NCBI GenBank assembly: GCA_029255685.2
Contig: CM055318.2
Coordinates: forward strand, 12,963,001-13,027,000
Source: Silene conica
Taxonomy: Eukaryota > Streptophyta > Magnoliopsida > Caryophyllales > Caryophyllaceae
Reading direction: 5' to 3'
DNA length: 64,000 nucleotides
Under the pieces are notes generated by a model, which was not told where the DNA came from, ran no database searches, and saw only the letters and a list, made by a program, of their open reading frames with translations. The translations under genes and the position numbers were made by a program. Below are positions 1-13,226 of the stretch, in pieces; the first letter of the stretch is position 1; each line of letters begins with the position of its first letter.

Positions 1-1129
1 ATTTAATTAGAACATTAAGTACAATATTTATTTCATTATTTTTATTATATTTTGTTGGGGTTGTAATTTAATTAATGTCTTTTATTCGTTTTGTAATTTT
101 GAATTTTGAATTTTGAATTTATAATTTGTATTTTATAATTTGTAAATTTTTAATTTCTATACTTGTCTGGTTTATCCATGCATTTTTTTTAAATAAATCC
201 ATTAAACCAGATTATATTATATTATATAATATAATATATATTATCAATTAAAAGTTTGGAAAATTTGTAAAAAAAAAAGCAAAACCCCGCTTGCATGATA
301 AGGTGGCTTATTATCAATGAATGCATTGTTATTGTATTAAGTGAATGAAGATTTATCAATTCGAAGGAAATAATCTTCACCAAGTGGATGCATTCTAGTC
401 TCCAAACTGAAAACATTATATATAAAGTACTCTAAATATTATTTGGCATTTCAAAACTCGATTCAGATGCAAATCATCACGTTAACGTTAATATAAGGTA
501 TTCATGCCAAATTTGACGCAAATTAATGACTTCCCAATTTGAATGTACTTGCTTACTTATGGCTAGATTTTAGGGTAAATGATGAGAAATTTAGGCAAAC
601 ATATTTACTAACCTTAAATCGATCAAGTCAACTAGGGATTTTTTATTCTTTTGCTTTTGCATGACTGCCACATTTCTAGTTTTTAAAACAACTAGGGAGT
701 AATTAATTAACATAGCATAACTAATATAGCCAAATCTTTGATTGACATTTTTTTATAGTTATGTATAAGATTTGTAGTATATTACACGTAGCAGATTACG
801 CTATTGACAATTGGCATGTTATTAAGGTGATGACTTCAACTTTAATATAATATATGATGATATATGATGGGGTATCAACTAACATAAAAAGCATGCATGT
901 CTAGCATTAACTTTCTATTTTTTGTATTTATTACACAAGCTTTAATATTTCAATAAATCGCGGTATCAACTATAATTAAAACCATGCATTTTTAGCATTA
1001 ACTTAGCTATTCAAACAAAAGAATTCTTACTACACATACAAAATTCAATATAAAAGCATGCATGCCTAGCCTTAATTTTATGCAAATCACACACACAATT
1101 TTTTTAAATATTAACGACATCAAGCTTTA
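1..1129. other. AT-rich intergenic sequence upstream of the B3-like gene
   Basis: No convincing gene or transposon end is visible. Short (TA)n stretches occur around 212-240. A TATA-like box (tataaaa, 1049-1055) lies about 80 bp before the ATG at 1130 and is a plausible core promoter of that gene. Confidence 0.4.
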
Positions 1130-1561
1130 ATGGCATACCTTCCCTACGATAATACCTATTACGATCATATAGGTAATAAAGGCCGGAAACGAGAACTTCT
1201 TGCATCGTATCCAATTACCGTTGAACTAAGGAACCATGATGTGAAATTCAATGTTGAGTACGTTGATCTAACACCTCATACTAGCGTGCAAACCAATATC
1301 ATCGATCATCTTACTCCAAATATGAGAAATAAGCTTATTAATGAAGGATTTCTTAAGTTCCGAATCCGTGATGCTGATACTAAGTCAGAATTTAGAGACT
1401 ACAAATTTAAATTTAACAGTAATACTTATTATTTGATGGGTAGTAAATGGAGAAGAGATTTCATCCAACGAAGAAACCTCAAAAATGGTGATCGAATCGG
1501 GTTTCGCTATCAAGGTGGTGACACATGCATTCTTCAATTTTCAGTTCTTGCTAGGGCATAG
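1130..1561 (+). CDS. small B3-like domain protein, 143 aa, intronless
   Basis: One uninterrupted frame of 143 aa starts at the first ATG after a TATA-like box. The C-terminal half (about residues 85-140) resembles the second half of a plant B3 DNA-binding fold: a YYLMGSKWRRDF stretch followed by a LKNGDRIGF turn and a hydrophobic final strand. The middle has DLTPHTSVQTN and an acidic/basic strand (residues 74-88) where B3 domains have their first strands. Many plants carry short single-domain B3 proteins of this size, thought to be nuclear and often without a known function. No other domain, signal peptide or membrane segment is visible. The match to B3 is by eye and partial, so it could be a diverged or decaying member. 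Family placement is moderate; coding status is fairly good because the frame is long for such AT-rich DNA. Confidence 0.6.
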   Translation: MAYLPYDNTYYDHIGNKGRKRELLASYPITVELRNHDVKFNVEYVDLTPHTSVQTNIIDHLTPNMRNKLINEGFLKFRIRDADTKSEFRDYKFKFNSNTYYLMGSKWRRDFIQRRNLKNGDRIGFRYQGGDTCILQFSVLARA

Positions 1562-1915
1562 ATTACATATTCAATCAATCTATATCTGATTAATTATACT
1601 TGCAACAATTATTCTTTGTTATCACTATTACTATTATTACTTATATGTTGATTCTAACTTGTGGGTTGCTACATAGTTCTACGAAAAGGCTACTTATACA
1701 CAATGTGTACGAAAAAGTCAATACACGACCAATCACGTCGTACCGAGTGTTAAATCATAGTTAATTTACATTAGTTAGTTTTACGGTAGGACAATAATTA
1801 TATTTTATACAATTGTGGCGAGTTAAGTTCTTAACTACATGTAGTTAAGCAATAATTTAGGAAAGTTTGTTTATGTGGTAAAAATTTTCTTTTAACAAAA
1901 ATTATGGGATTATTT
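1562..1915. other. intergenic, nothing recognised
   Basis: AT-rich sequence after the B3-like gene. The C-terminal side of the PIF/Harbinger transposase may fade out somewhere in this stretch, but I cannot place its end. Confidence 0.3.
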
Positions 1916-2091
1916 TGTTTCTCAGGTCCGTTCTTCCTTGAATACTTTGATGTTGTATAACTGGAATACCAGGTTTATGCATCCGAATGAAATTATGAAG
2001 TGTAAAAGTGGATACGATAATTGACATTTGATATTTCGTGTCATTTGTGGCATATTTTTTAACACCTTCCACCTTCTCTTCAGCTGACCAA
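1916..2091 (-). pseudogene. PIF/Harbinger transposase fragment, C-terminal part, left of the CACTA insertion
   Basis: Read on the minus strand directly after the CACTA element, this gives GQLKRRWKVLKNMPQMTRN and then, after a +1/-1 frame change, an IIVSTFTLHNFIR stretch. That is the downstream part of the DDE_Tnp_4 (ALP1-like/Harbinger) nuclease domain. It continues exactly the fragment at 10249-10440 on the other side of the CACTA element: removing the element and one copy of the CAA duplication gives ...EMAFGQLKRRWK in frame. A plain DNA transposon gene, broken by the CACTA insertion and at least one frameshift. Confidence 0.75.
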
Positions 2092-2174
2092 CACTAGTAG
2101 AAAAAGGCTCATTGACATCGCTTATTTTGGCTCATTTACATCGCTTTTTGGCGATGTATCTGGGGGCGACATTT

Positions 2175-2760
2175 AGAGTACTTTTCCCTTTACATCGTTT
2201 CTAAAAGCGATGTTAATAGTATACCATTAGCATCGGTTATAAGTGAAAAGCGATGTTAATAGTATACCATTATCATCGGTTATAAGTGAAAAGCGGTGTT
2301 AATTGTATACCATTAGCATCGGTTATAAGTGGAAAGCGATGTTAATAGTATACCATTATCATCGGTTATAAATGAAAAGCGATGTTAATTGTATACCATT
2401 AGCATCGTTATAAGTGAAAAGTGATGTTAATAGTATACCATTAGCTTCGGTTATAAGTGAAAAGCGATGTTAATTGTATACCATTAGCATCGTTATAAGT
2501 GAAAAGTGATGTTAATAGTATACCATTAGCTCCGGTTATAAGTGAAAAACGATGTTAATTGTATACCATTAGCATCGTTATAAGTGAAAAGTGATGTTAA
2601 TAGTATACCATTAGCTTCGGTTATAAGTGAAAAGCGATGTTAATAGTATACCATTATCATCGGTTATAAGTGAAAAGCGATGTTAATAGTATACCATTAT
2701 CATCGGTTATAAGTGAAAAGCGATGTTAATAGTGTCTGAATTACATCGTTTTTAGTTGCA
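2175..2760. repeat. 43-bp tandem array in the CACTA left subterminal region
   Basis: About 13 copies of a 42-43 bp unit (catcggttataagtgaaaag, then cgatgttaatagtatacc) run head to tail. Spacing measured between ataccat starts is 43 bp (2221, 2264, 2307). Some units lack one g in catcgg. Each unit contains an imperfect inverted pair, catcg...cgatg, which also recurs at the right end of the element, so the array probably amplifies a transposase-binding motif. Confidence 0.85.
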
Positions 2761-2810
2761 AACCGATGTTAATAATGTGTGATTACATCGTTTTTAGTTG
2801 CAAACCTATT

Positions 2811-4780
2811 TGTGATGTTTACATTCATACACTATAAAAAGACCTGCAAACTGAATCAATATACAAATAATAACCGTGCATCTCATGCCTTCCAAGAATT
2901 CAAACCCAACTATATATTATACCAAAAAAATATCATAGCGTATTACAATTTCGTCCATTCAAAGTAGTTTAAAACGTATACTACTACAATATTTGACTAA
3001 GCATCCATGCATAAAAGTAGTCTAACACACTATATAATAATTTCTAGAAATTAAACCATACATAAACTAAACGTTTTTTGCACAATAAAGCGACCAAAGC
3101 TCTCGAACCTCGTTCATTTGTGCAATTGTCATTTGCGAACCTGAAATACACTACGTAAAAGAACACAGATTATTAGGAAGGGAGCTTAGGCAATTAAAGA
3201 TTACGAACAATATTTATAGATATACATAAAAATTCAAACAATTCGAGACAAGAGATCAATAATATATCTTTTCTAAGTCGTCCTCCAATGTTGAGTACCT
3301 TATAGTAATATCATACATCCACTTCTTAACATAATAGCCACACTCATAACTCTTTGGCTGTTGAGGACATTACATTTATACAAAATTAGGAGTTAAGTAG
3401 CAAACATTGCATCTACACAATATGTCAACTTGACATACAAAGAAGAAGAAAAAGCCCCAACTACAGTTAAGCCTGCCATACTCTATCATATTATATATAG
3501 GATGGAGCTTGACTTTCAATATTATTGCAATCTCCCAAAGGAAAATATTATTTTGACTAACCATAACTTTAAGCTTAAGCTTAACCATATTAATGCAAAT
3601 GTTAATAATTCACTGTGACAACCATAACCAATCTCTAAAATCTCACTCAACAACTACAGAGAAGCTTCTAGCCTTCTACAACCATAAACTCAATCATATT
3701 ATTGCAAATACAATAATACATACTCCGTATAATTTTAGCTGAAGGGAAATAAGACAAGAAAAAATAACTAAGGTAATATTACTTGCTACTATCCTACCAA
3801 CATGACTGGACAGAAAAACTGTCACGGCAAAACTTGGAAACTTACCAACTTTATCCTGTTATAAGGCTGTTATAAGGAAATGAGCAGTCTCAATTAATTT
3901 CATAATATTCAAATAAATAACTTAGGTCGGAAATGCCTACAAAAAGTAGAAATAAACGTCAAGATAGTTTCTCAATATTATTCATTGCCACAATATCAGA
4001 ATCAAGGTATAGGCATGCCATTCCAAGCATGTGAAAGAAACTCTCGGAAACCAATCTCAAGGAGCCTACACAAGATTGGGATCTGATCGCAATCAAAGTT
4101 GTCAATATACTTATTTCTGCATGATGAAATGAGACCCAATTTGCAGAATGAATCAGATCAGATCAGTATTAATACAAGTTAATTTGAGGCAAGCAAAGAG
4201 GATTAAGTCTTGTTGATGATTTGATCAGACAACATAGTCTGGTTTTAGCTAATTCATGGTCTGGTTTTTGACCATGGATGATTAAAGAGGACACAAATTA
4301 ATTTATCAGATGTACTAGAGTAGGGATATTCTTAAGGGTTGGTTTGGTTAGTACAAGAATGAATCAGATCAGTTCTAGCTTAGCTCTACATGTTCAGAAG
4401 ATTAAAAAGGCATAAAACACCTATCTATCTTGATATAATTAAAAAAAACTATAATTACCCTATTGTGTCATCCTGAAAGACGAAGGGGTGCTCTTAGGTA
4501 TTCAAGGGACGGTGTCGTGACTATAGTGGTCTTAGGCATCATGGATCGAGTTCGTCACTTGGTGGCTGCTGGTGGGATGAACAACGATTGTGTCCGTCGC
4601 CTGGTGGTTCATGCTTGATGGTAGAAAAAAGGTTAACTTGTGGGGTGAGGTTTCAGCGCAGATGGTGATTACCGAATACACCAGTTATCAGTTAGCCGAG
4701 AAGAAGTACGAGCTATCATTACCGAATTCACAGGTAAGAACCATAGCCATTGACTTCCAATTCTACAGCAGCATTCCATC
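2811..4780. other. CACTA interior without recognised coding sequence
   Basis: Between the left subterminal repeats and the captured exons. Only short chance frames are present. I could assign no family to anything here. Confidence 0.4.
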
Positions 4781-4783
4781 TAC

Positions 4784-5308
<525 letters not shown>

Positions 5309-5793
5309 TTATGCTAAATCTGAATCACATGTCATAAAATTTGGACTAATGTGCTTTGTCTTGGAGAAAGGGAGGCCCACAAGAGTGACATTACCAAACA
5401 ATCAATACAAACAAGAAAAGAAAAAGTTGCTGACCAGAGAGATAATTCAAGCAGAAAAAATACAGAAACACTAATACAGTGTCAGGAACTGCTATATTCT
5501 CTTCTTGTCCGATACAAAAAAGTGAGAGAATAAATTATAATGATATGGTAAGATAACAAAAACAATGTGTCAGTTGACTCCTGTAAAGTATATGCAAGAA
5601 TGACACAGAAGAAATCAACATCTGCATCGAACAGTAATGTACATCCTTCGACACTCAGTCTCAAGTATGTTTGAAGTCAATTATACCCTGATTAAAATTA
5701 GGGTATGCATTTTCCTATCATTCCAATTTTGGAAGAGAAGACCCGAAGATGGCACATAGAAATTGCAAGACTATCAAACTATGGTGCTAAACT

Positions 5794-5861
5794 TACCAAC
5801 TTCCAGTTCTGACAAAGCACTGTCAGGCCATATATTCTTGCCACAATATGCTGGGTGCCTG
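5794..5861 (-). pseudogene. captured short exon, unidentified
   Basis: The minus strand reads HPAYCGKNIWPDSALSELE between an acceptor (ttttcag, near 5861) and a donor (gtaagttt, near 5794). Splice sites and frame make a real captured exon likely. The motif may belong to a plant 2-oxoglutarate/Fe(II) oxygenase-like family, but that is only a weak recollection and not a call. Confidence 0.4.
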
Positions 5862-6101
5862 AAAAGCAGAAAGAAAGACGCTTTAAAAGATGATGAACAA
5901 ACCGTCAAGAGGCTAAAGAGAGCTAAGGTAAAATAATAAGATGAGTAGGCTCACAGTAACGGAGATAATAAGATAATACAGACTTACATACGGCAGAAGA
6001 ACGAATAATATGGTGATGCAAGTCCACGAAAGGGACAGAGTAGCCAAAACTTATGCTCAAGATATTGACTACGAAATAGATAACTAGAGGAAATACTATT
6101 A

Positions 6102-7500
<1,399 letters not shown>

Positions 7501-7844
7501 TACGACGCAACAAGATCAAAATGCAAACTTTGACAGTCTTCTCTATATTTCAATCAAATCAAATGGCACAATCATTCAAGACTAATCATGTATATCAGTC
7601 ACCACAGTTTCATGACAATCACTCACACCTTCTGGAATTCAACAACATCAACCAATATTCTGTAGAATACGAACAGCATAAAAACAAATTAAACTCCACA
7701 AAAAGCCACTAAAAACATAAAAACTGGCACCAACAAGGACAGCAACATTGCCCTAGTGCGAATGACCTGAAAGGTGCGCTTTGTCCCAATAATACAAAGA
7801 TGCTTTTACCGATTTAAAAGAGGATAAACTTAATAATTAACAGA

Positions 7845-7985
7845 AAAACTGCAAACCCATCATCACACTTAGCAAATAAAATCAATTAAAGATATAAAGA
7901 TATGAACTTTGATTAATTATCTGAGCTTAGAGTAGCAGTAGTTAATTACCTGCCAAGAAGGTTAGAACACAGCTCCTGTCAAGAA
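7845..7985 (-). repeat. partial duplicate of intron plus HSP70 exon end inside the CACTA
   Basis: About 115 bp (gcaaacccatcatcacac through gagtagcagtagtt) recur nearly unchanged at 8905-9005. They are followed here by a short second copy of the HSP70 exon end (ccaagaaggttagaacacag), also found at 8038-8075. The CACTA interior therefore underwent a local duplication after or during capture. Confidence 0.7.
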
Positions 7986-8037
7986 GATATAAAGACCAAA
8001 ATCTAAGATCAGGAAATCAAGCAGAAGGGTTAATTAC

Positions 8038-8374
8038 CTGTCAAGAAGGTTAGAGCACAGCTCCTGAAACTTTGCTCTCGTCAAGGTGGTCTCAATGTGC
8101 TTGGGGCCATCAACAGTTGCCATAATGAAAGGCAAACTAGAGAGACACGTGATTTAATAAGTCAGGTTGATGCAAATATTGTACAACACTAGCTTAAAAG
8201 CAACTATAGTGACAGATAACAAACCTTATGTTTGCCTACGTTAGAGATAACAGCTCCATCTTGGCTCTCTCAGTAGTCTGTAGTCTCTGTAAGACGCTGA
8301 AGGGCTTGCTTGTCCTTCAGAAGGTCAATGCCTTCATTACTTTTAAAATTAGCAGCAAGCCAATCACCAATTCT
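8038..8374 (-). pseudogene. captured exons of a chloroplast-type HSP70 gene
   Basis: Two minus-strand exons. 8225-8374 codes [19 protein letters not shown] and [12 protein letters not shown]. 8038-8136 codes [18 protein letters not shown], then [15 protein letters not shown]. Together they match the end of the nucleotide-binding domain of plastid-stromal HSP70, whose known sequence has a [33 protein letters not shown] pattern; mitochondrial and cytosolic HSP70 differ there. The second exon has perfect acceptor (ctctctag), donor (gtaatta) and phase. The first has an internal stop and a lost base, so the copy is decayed. It lies upstream of the BSK exons in the same orientation, inside the CACTA element. 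Confidence 0.88.
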
Positions 8375-8990
8375 CTGTCAATGCACATTAAATACTTCTT
8401 AATTACTCCGAGACAGAAATATTCAAACAGAAAACCATGAATGCATGGTCTGACAGTGCAAGAGAAAAGGTAGAAGGGAGCAAAAGGATGTTTGCGTTGA
8501 CGAAAATGAATGTTTGTGTTGATACAGGCACGTTTACGCATTATTTGTTATAGTGCTTCTTCCCATGTATGCATCTTTTTTCACACACTATTGAAGATAA
8601 AAAATTTTAATTTCAAAGCAGCTGTATGATAATTGTATTATTCATCTTCTGCATTAGGCACTAGAAAGGTTTCTAGTTTATGAAAGACTCGTTTATATAG
8701 CTGCTGCTAGTACAGAGTGTATAAGGTTTTCTTTTCCAAGTCGAATCTTAACTTAACTAGAAGCACTCGCCTATCTAGTCGAGCGGGTTGTAATTAATCT
8801 TTATCAGTGTCCAAAATTACACAGATTAATCAAAATTTTACATCCTAATTATACAAACAACAAATTAATCAAATTCCAGAAAATAAACTCAATAATTAAC
8901 AGAAAGACTGCAAACCCATCATCAAACTTAGCAAATAAAATCAATTAAACATATAAAGATATGAACTTTGATTAATTACCTGAACTTAGA

Positions 8991-9400
8991 GTAGCAGTAG
9001 TTTCAGGAGTAAGCTGCACATTACGAACATGGCAATTGAACTCTAAATATGGAGGAGCAGTCTTAAGGTTCACGATTGATTCAGCTGAATCAATCATATC
9101 CCTAAATTGAAATAATCTCGTAATTAATTGAAATTAAAGTGAAATCCCTAACCCTAAATATTAATTGAACCCTAACATGACAATAACTATTTAATCCCTA
9201 AAAGCAAACTGATACGAACACCAAAATTGAAGAATTATTTAATTAAGTAAAAAACACAAACCTTAGCCTGAGGAAACTGAAACAATGGTTTGAAGAGGAG
9301 GGCGCCTGGTGAAAGTTAACGGCGGCGAAGTTTCAATGGCGGCGACGGCGGAGAAGGCGGCGAACGAGAGCGGCGAAGGGTGAACGGCGTGACGAAATCT
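8991..9400 (-). pseudogene. captured 5' leader and exon of an unidentified gene (possible promoter side of the CACTA cargo)
   Basis: On the minus strand a GC-rich first exon (about 9260-9400, many CGCCG triplets, typical of a plant 5' leader) is followed by an intron containing ccctaa motifs. Then comes an exon near 8991-9106 coding SAESIVNLKTAPPYLEFNC and NVQLTPETTATLSS, ending at a gtaattaa donor. I do not recognise the protein. It is the most upstream piece of the cargo, so it could supply a promoter and start for a chimeric transcript running through the HSP70 and BSK exons. Confidence 0.5.
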
Positions 9401-9479
9401 TATTGGGGTTCTGCGTTTTCTAATTGAGAGTTTCCTGTTGTTAGGGAAACTGGAGTCTGCGTTATTGTTTTCCTTTTTT

Positions 9480-10248
9480 TCTTTTTTTTTTTTTTTTAGA
9501 AATTCGGTTGCATCGCTTTAATAGTCGGGAACGAAACGATGTATTGTATATATCATCTAAATAGCTTAAAATCGGTTTTATTAAAACCGATGCAACTTAA
9601 AAATTAACGTCGGTTTTATAACAACCGAGGTTAAGAACCGATGTAAATAATAAATAATTAAATAATTAACATCGTTTTTAATATAAACGATGTAATTAGC
9701 AAAAGTTAGATCAATTACATCGTTTTTAGTACAAAATGATGTTACACCTGCGATGTCAATAACACTTTTTCTACTAGTGTAACATCGGTTTTGATTTCGA
9801 AGCGATGTAAATAACAAAAATAACTTAATTGCTAAACATCGGTTTACTTAAACCGATGCAATTAATTCTCATTAACATCGGTTTTATAACAAATCGATGT
9901 AAAAATAATATAATTAACATCGGTTTTATAACAAATCGATGTAAAAATAATATAATAAACATCGGTTTTGATTTCAAAGCGATGTAAAAAACAAAAACTA
10001 TCTTAATTGCTAAACATCAGTTTACTTAAAATGATGCAATTAATTATCATTAACATCGGTTTTATAACAAATCAATGTAAAATCATATAGTTAACATCGA
10101 TTTTGATTTTGAAGCGATGTAAAATTATATAATTAACATCGCTTTTGATTTCAAAGCGATGTATTCCACAAAAAATAGATCAATTACATCAGTTTTAGTA
10201 AAAACCGATGTTATAGTGGCGATGTCAATAGCACTTTTTGTACTAGTG
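9480..10248. repeat. CACTA right subterminal repeats with a duplicated terminus
   Basis: Dense direct and inverted copies of acatcggtttt/aaaccgatgta fill this stretch. Two outward termini are present: 9760-9779 (cactttttctactagtg) and 10231-10248 (cactttttgtactagtg). Only the outer one has the CAA target duplication, so it is the active boundary. The inner one marks an internal terminal duplication or a trapped second element end. Confidence 0.8.
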
Positions 10249-10440
10249 CAAACGCCATTTCAACCGTCATCCTCAAAGATGAATGTCGATAATTAAAATG
10301 TTCAAATATTCCGTTAGGAGGTGCATGCTTATATTCAGGCATATGGTTTCTCACGTTTGGATGGCTAATAAGAGACAAATACCCAAGTGTATTCGGGTAT
10401 CCCGAATCCACTAAATAATATTTACCTATAAATGTTTATA
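10249..10440 (-). pseudogene. PIF/Harbinger transposase fragment (DDE_Tnp_4), right of the CACTA insertion
   Basis: The minus strand reads GKYYLVDSGYPNTLGYLSL, HMPEYKHAPPNGIFEHFN and YRHSSLRMTVEMAF. These are hallmark motifs of the Harbinger/ALP1-like DDE nuclease domain; the D of LVDSGYPN is the second catalytic Asp region. The frame runs straight into the CACTA end and resumes at 2091. No HTH or Myb partner frame was found nearby, so this is a remnant. Confidence 0.85.
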
Positions 10441-11127
10441 TATTAAAATAATTAATGTTTAGAAAATAAAAAAAATGAAATACATGCCACATTTACCACA
10501 TTTAGACGTAAAATGTTTAGATAATAAAAAAAAATAATGTTAATTAGACGTAAAATATTCAAATGTTGCTTTTGTTAATTTTAAAACACAAGAAAAGAAA
10601 AAAGCAAAGTTCATTAGAGTTACTACAAAAAAAAATACTTAAAAATTAATATTTTTTTAATATAATTGTTTTTTAAAAAATCGCAAACTTGTATTAATCA
10701 AACTTTTTTTTATATTATTATTATTAGTTAGTATACTTTAATTAAACTTAAGTTATTTCTATTAATTTCAGCTTCATTCAGCTCAGCTCGATTTAATTCA
10801 GTTCAGTTCAGTTCAACTCAGCTCGATTCAGTTTAGCTTAGCTCAGTTCAGTTCAGTTCAGTTCAACTCAGCTCGATTCAGTTCCGTTCAGCTCAGTTCA
10901 GTTCAGTTCAGTTCAGCTCAGCCCCATTCAGTTCAGCTCAGTTCAGTTCAACTCTAAAAAGCCAGAAAGAACAGGCCTAAGTCTAAGAGTATTCATAAAA
11001 TATCTTGAATTCCTCCTTTGTCGTTGCCTGGTCAAGATGGATGGGTGGAAAATGTGCTTGAGGAAATAACGCGGCTATCCATGACTCCTAGGAAGTGTCT
11101 TGGTAACAAAGACAGAGGAAGATGATT
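10441..11127. other. intergenic AT-rich DNA with a TTCAG pentamer array
   Basis: A/T runs at 10455-10760, then the pentanucleotide array annotated separately. Nothing gene-like is visible. Confidence 0.4.
10771..10953. repeat. degenerate (TTCAG)n / (CTCAG)n microsatellite
   Basis: About 36 tandem pentamers alternating ttcag, ctcag, ttcaa and ctcga, with a loose longer period (the phrase ttcaactcagctcgattcag recurs about 60 bp apart). Confidence 0.9.
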
Positions 11128-11136
11128 ATAGAAATT

Positions 11137-11332
11137 CACAAATTCTTATTTGCAACGGCACTATCCGTCGCAAGCTTGCGACGGATACCGTTTTCTCTCA
11201 CAAAATACCCACTTTTTCTCTTTCTCCAACACTATTCATGTGGTCCCCTTTCTCCACTAACTCATTTTATATCCATTTTATCTCACAAAATATCCGTCAC
11301 AAATGGTGACCCGTCGCAAGCAAGACTCACTA
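11137..11332. mobile_element. Mutator-type MITE, copy 1 (196 bp, 9-bp TSD)
   Basis: Bounded by a perfect 9-bp direct repeat atagaaatt (11128-11136 and 11333-11341). Starts cacaaattcttatttgc and contains paired cgtcgcaag/cttgcgacgg inverted motifs. Shares ends and interior with the copy at 33174-33366 (opposite orientation). The 9-bp duplication is the Mutator superfamily signature. No coding capacity. Confidence 0.88.
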
Positions 11333-11341
11333 ATAGAAATT

Positions 11342-11765
11342 ATTGAAGATGAGCCTATCAAAGTTTAATACTTATCTAATACTTTGTTCACATGTACAAA
11401 GTTCTTGGCGACAGAATAATACATGTTTCATCACATAATAGCAGGATGAAGAAGCAGGGAAAAGATTGATCTTTGATTGTTATGTATTATTTTGAATCTT
11501 AATTTGCATTAAGATTGAATAGGATAAAAATAGTCATTTTTAGTTTAATTTTGTATTTTCAAAATGTTGGAGTATTCGTTCGAAAAAAATCATTTATTAA
11601 TATAAAATAGATAGATATTATTTTTAATTCCAGTCTTATGATAGATATTACTAATTTATGAAACTACCGTTGTGTTTTGTGTAGAAGAAATAACTGAAAA
11701 AAAGCAGCCAACAAAATCGCTCGGAAAAAGCTTACTTTAATAATATAGATAGATAGATAGATATG
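11342..11765. other. intergenic, nothing recognised
   Basis: AT-rich, ending in a short gata microsatellite (about 11745-11764) next to the following TIR element. Confidence 0.4.
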
Positions 11766-13226
11766 TATAGAGTTAAGATCCGGTGAGAACGACTATTCGG
11801 TGAGAACGACCCTTGTCCCTCAGATTAATGTCAAAACAACGGCTGATAATATTTTCAATTAAACCCACCTCCATTAAATCCAATACCCCATGCTTCTTCG
11901 TTTTACTTTACATCACCATTTTTAATTGACACAATTTAAATCACTGTTATCGCCGCTACATCACTACTGTCGATCATCATTGTCATAACCGACGTCGCGT
12001 GTTTCTCGATGACGTTCATCTTATTGATTCGCCTTCGTACCTTTTGCTTTTCTCTCCTTTTATTTCACTCCTCTCTTATAATGAATTGATAAATGTCGAC
12101 GATCATGATGTCTGCTAATTGAATTTATGGGTTGATTAGCACCTATTATTTGAATGATTTCAAACAGTTCTGTGAGAATTGAGTGATTCTACGTATTTTC
12201 CATTTGTTGATAGAAAATTGGTGTGAAATATAAGCTGAGATTTGGACTTACCGAAGAATCGCTTGATCCGTCGGGCTTTCTCTCGTTGCCGGCACAATTT
12301 GTGGTACACGAGTTGATGTATCTAGTTTATAAATTGATGTATCTTAAACCAACTAATGTATCTAGTATGCAATTTTGTGTATTTATGAAAGATACATCAA
12401 AATATTGGTTATTAGGTACATAAAAAACTAATGTAAATACATTATTGAAATAGATGGGAACCAACGAAGGGGAGGAAGTGAGGTAGTTGTCGACTTGTCG
12501 TTTGTCCTTCACCAAGTTAACAGGGGTACAAAAATTAGTATACCTGCGTTTCATATTAATGCATCTAAAATCTATAATTAATGTAACTAATAACTAATTT
12601 TATGTATTAATATGGTAGATACATTAAATTAGTGGTTAGATACTTCAAAAAATAGTGTAGATACATTGTAATAGATGGAAAACCAAGGGAGGGAAAAGGT
12701 GAGATAGAGGCGACAAGACTAACAAAGTTACCACGGACGATGGGTTCATAAAATGGGTCGTTATCTTATTCATGGAAAAGGAAGATGGTGCCAATAAAAA
12801 AGACCGTCTCCGGCGACTACAACCCACCCCATATTTATAATCGGTCACTTTCAGCGACCCGGTTGCCGAAGATAGACGACGGTGATGAAAGTGTGGTGGT
12901 TGTTGATAGTAGATAAGGTGGTAAACGAGGGATATTGGAGGTGGTTGATGCCGGCAGAGGATGACTGTCGGAGTAAATGACAATTGATTCGTGAATGTGA
13001 GGTTGTGACTCTTGTGAGTGTAGTGTGTGAATATTTGATGGGCCGCGTGGGTCAGTGGGTTCAATTTCATAGAAAAGTTTTAAAGTGAGAGTTGGTAAGC
13101 AGGTGAATGATTTGTTCGGTGCAAACTATATTTAATATCATCCGTGGATTTTTTTTAAATATCATGGTTAGTGTTCGTTCTCACCCTTCTCACCGAATGA
13201 TCTTCTCACACGATCTTGCCTCTATA
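11766..13226. mobile_element. TIR element A of a GATCxGGTGAGAACG family (about 1.46 kb)
   Basis: Left end tatagagttaagatccggtg then agaacgactattcggtgaga; the right end read inversely starts tatagaggcaagatcgtgtg and continues with attcggtgagaa. The ends are imperfect terminal inverted repeats of about 40 bp. The interior has repeated gatacatcaa/ttgatgtatc motifs (12300-12680) and no transposase. It abuts element B, which shares the same terminus. Superfamily not determined; the insertion sites are TA-rich. Confidence 0.65.

Noticed and set aside
2175-2760. Regular 43-bp repeats that could suggest a CRISPR array
   Set aside because: Repeats are contiguous with no unique spacers and lie in a CACTA subterminal region of a plant genome.
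9779-10248. A separate small CACTA element between the two right termini
   Set aside because: There is no left-type end facing it and no 3-bp duplication around it; an internal terminal duplication is simpler.
12645-13070. 141-codon open frame on the minus strand
   Set aside because: Lies inside a non-coding TIR element and is low in complexity (His/Pro/Leu/Ser), with no family resemblance.
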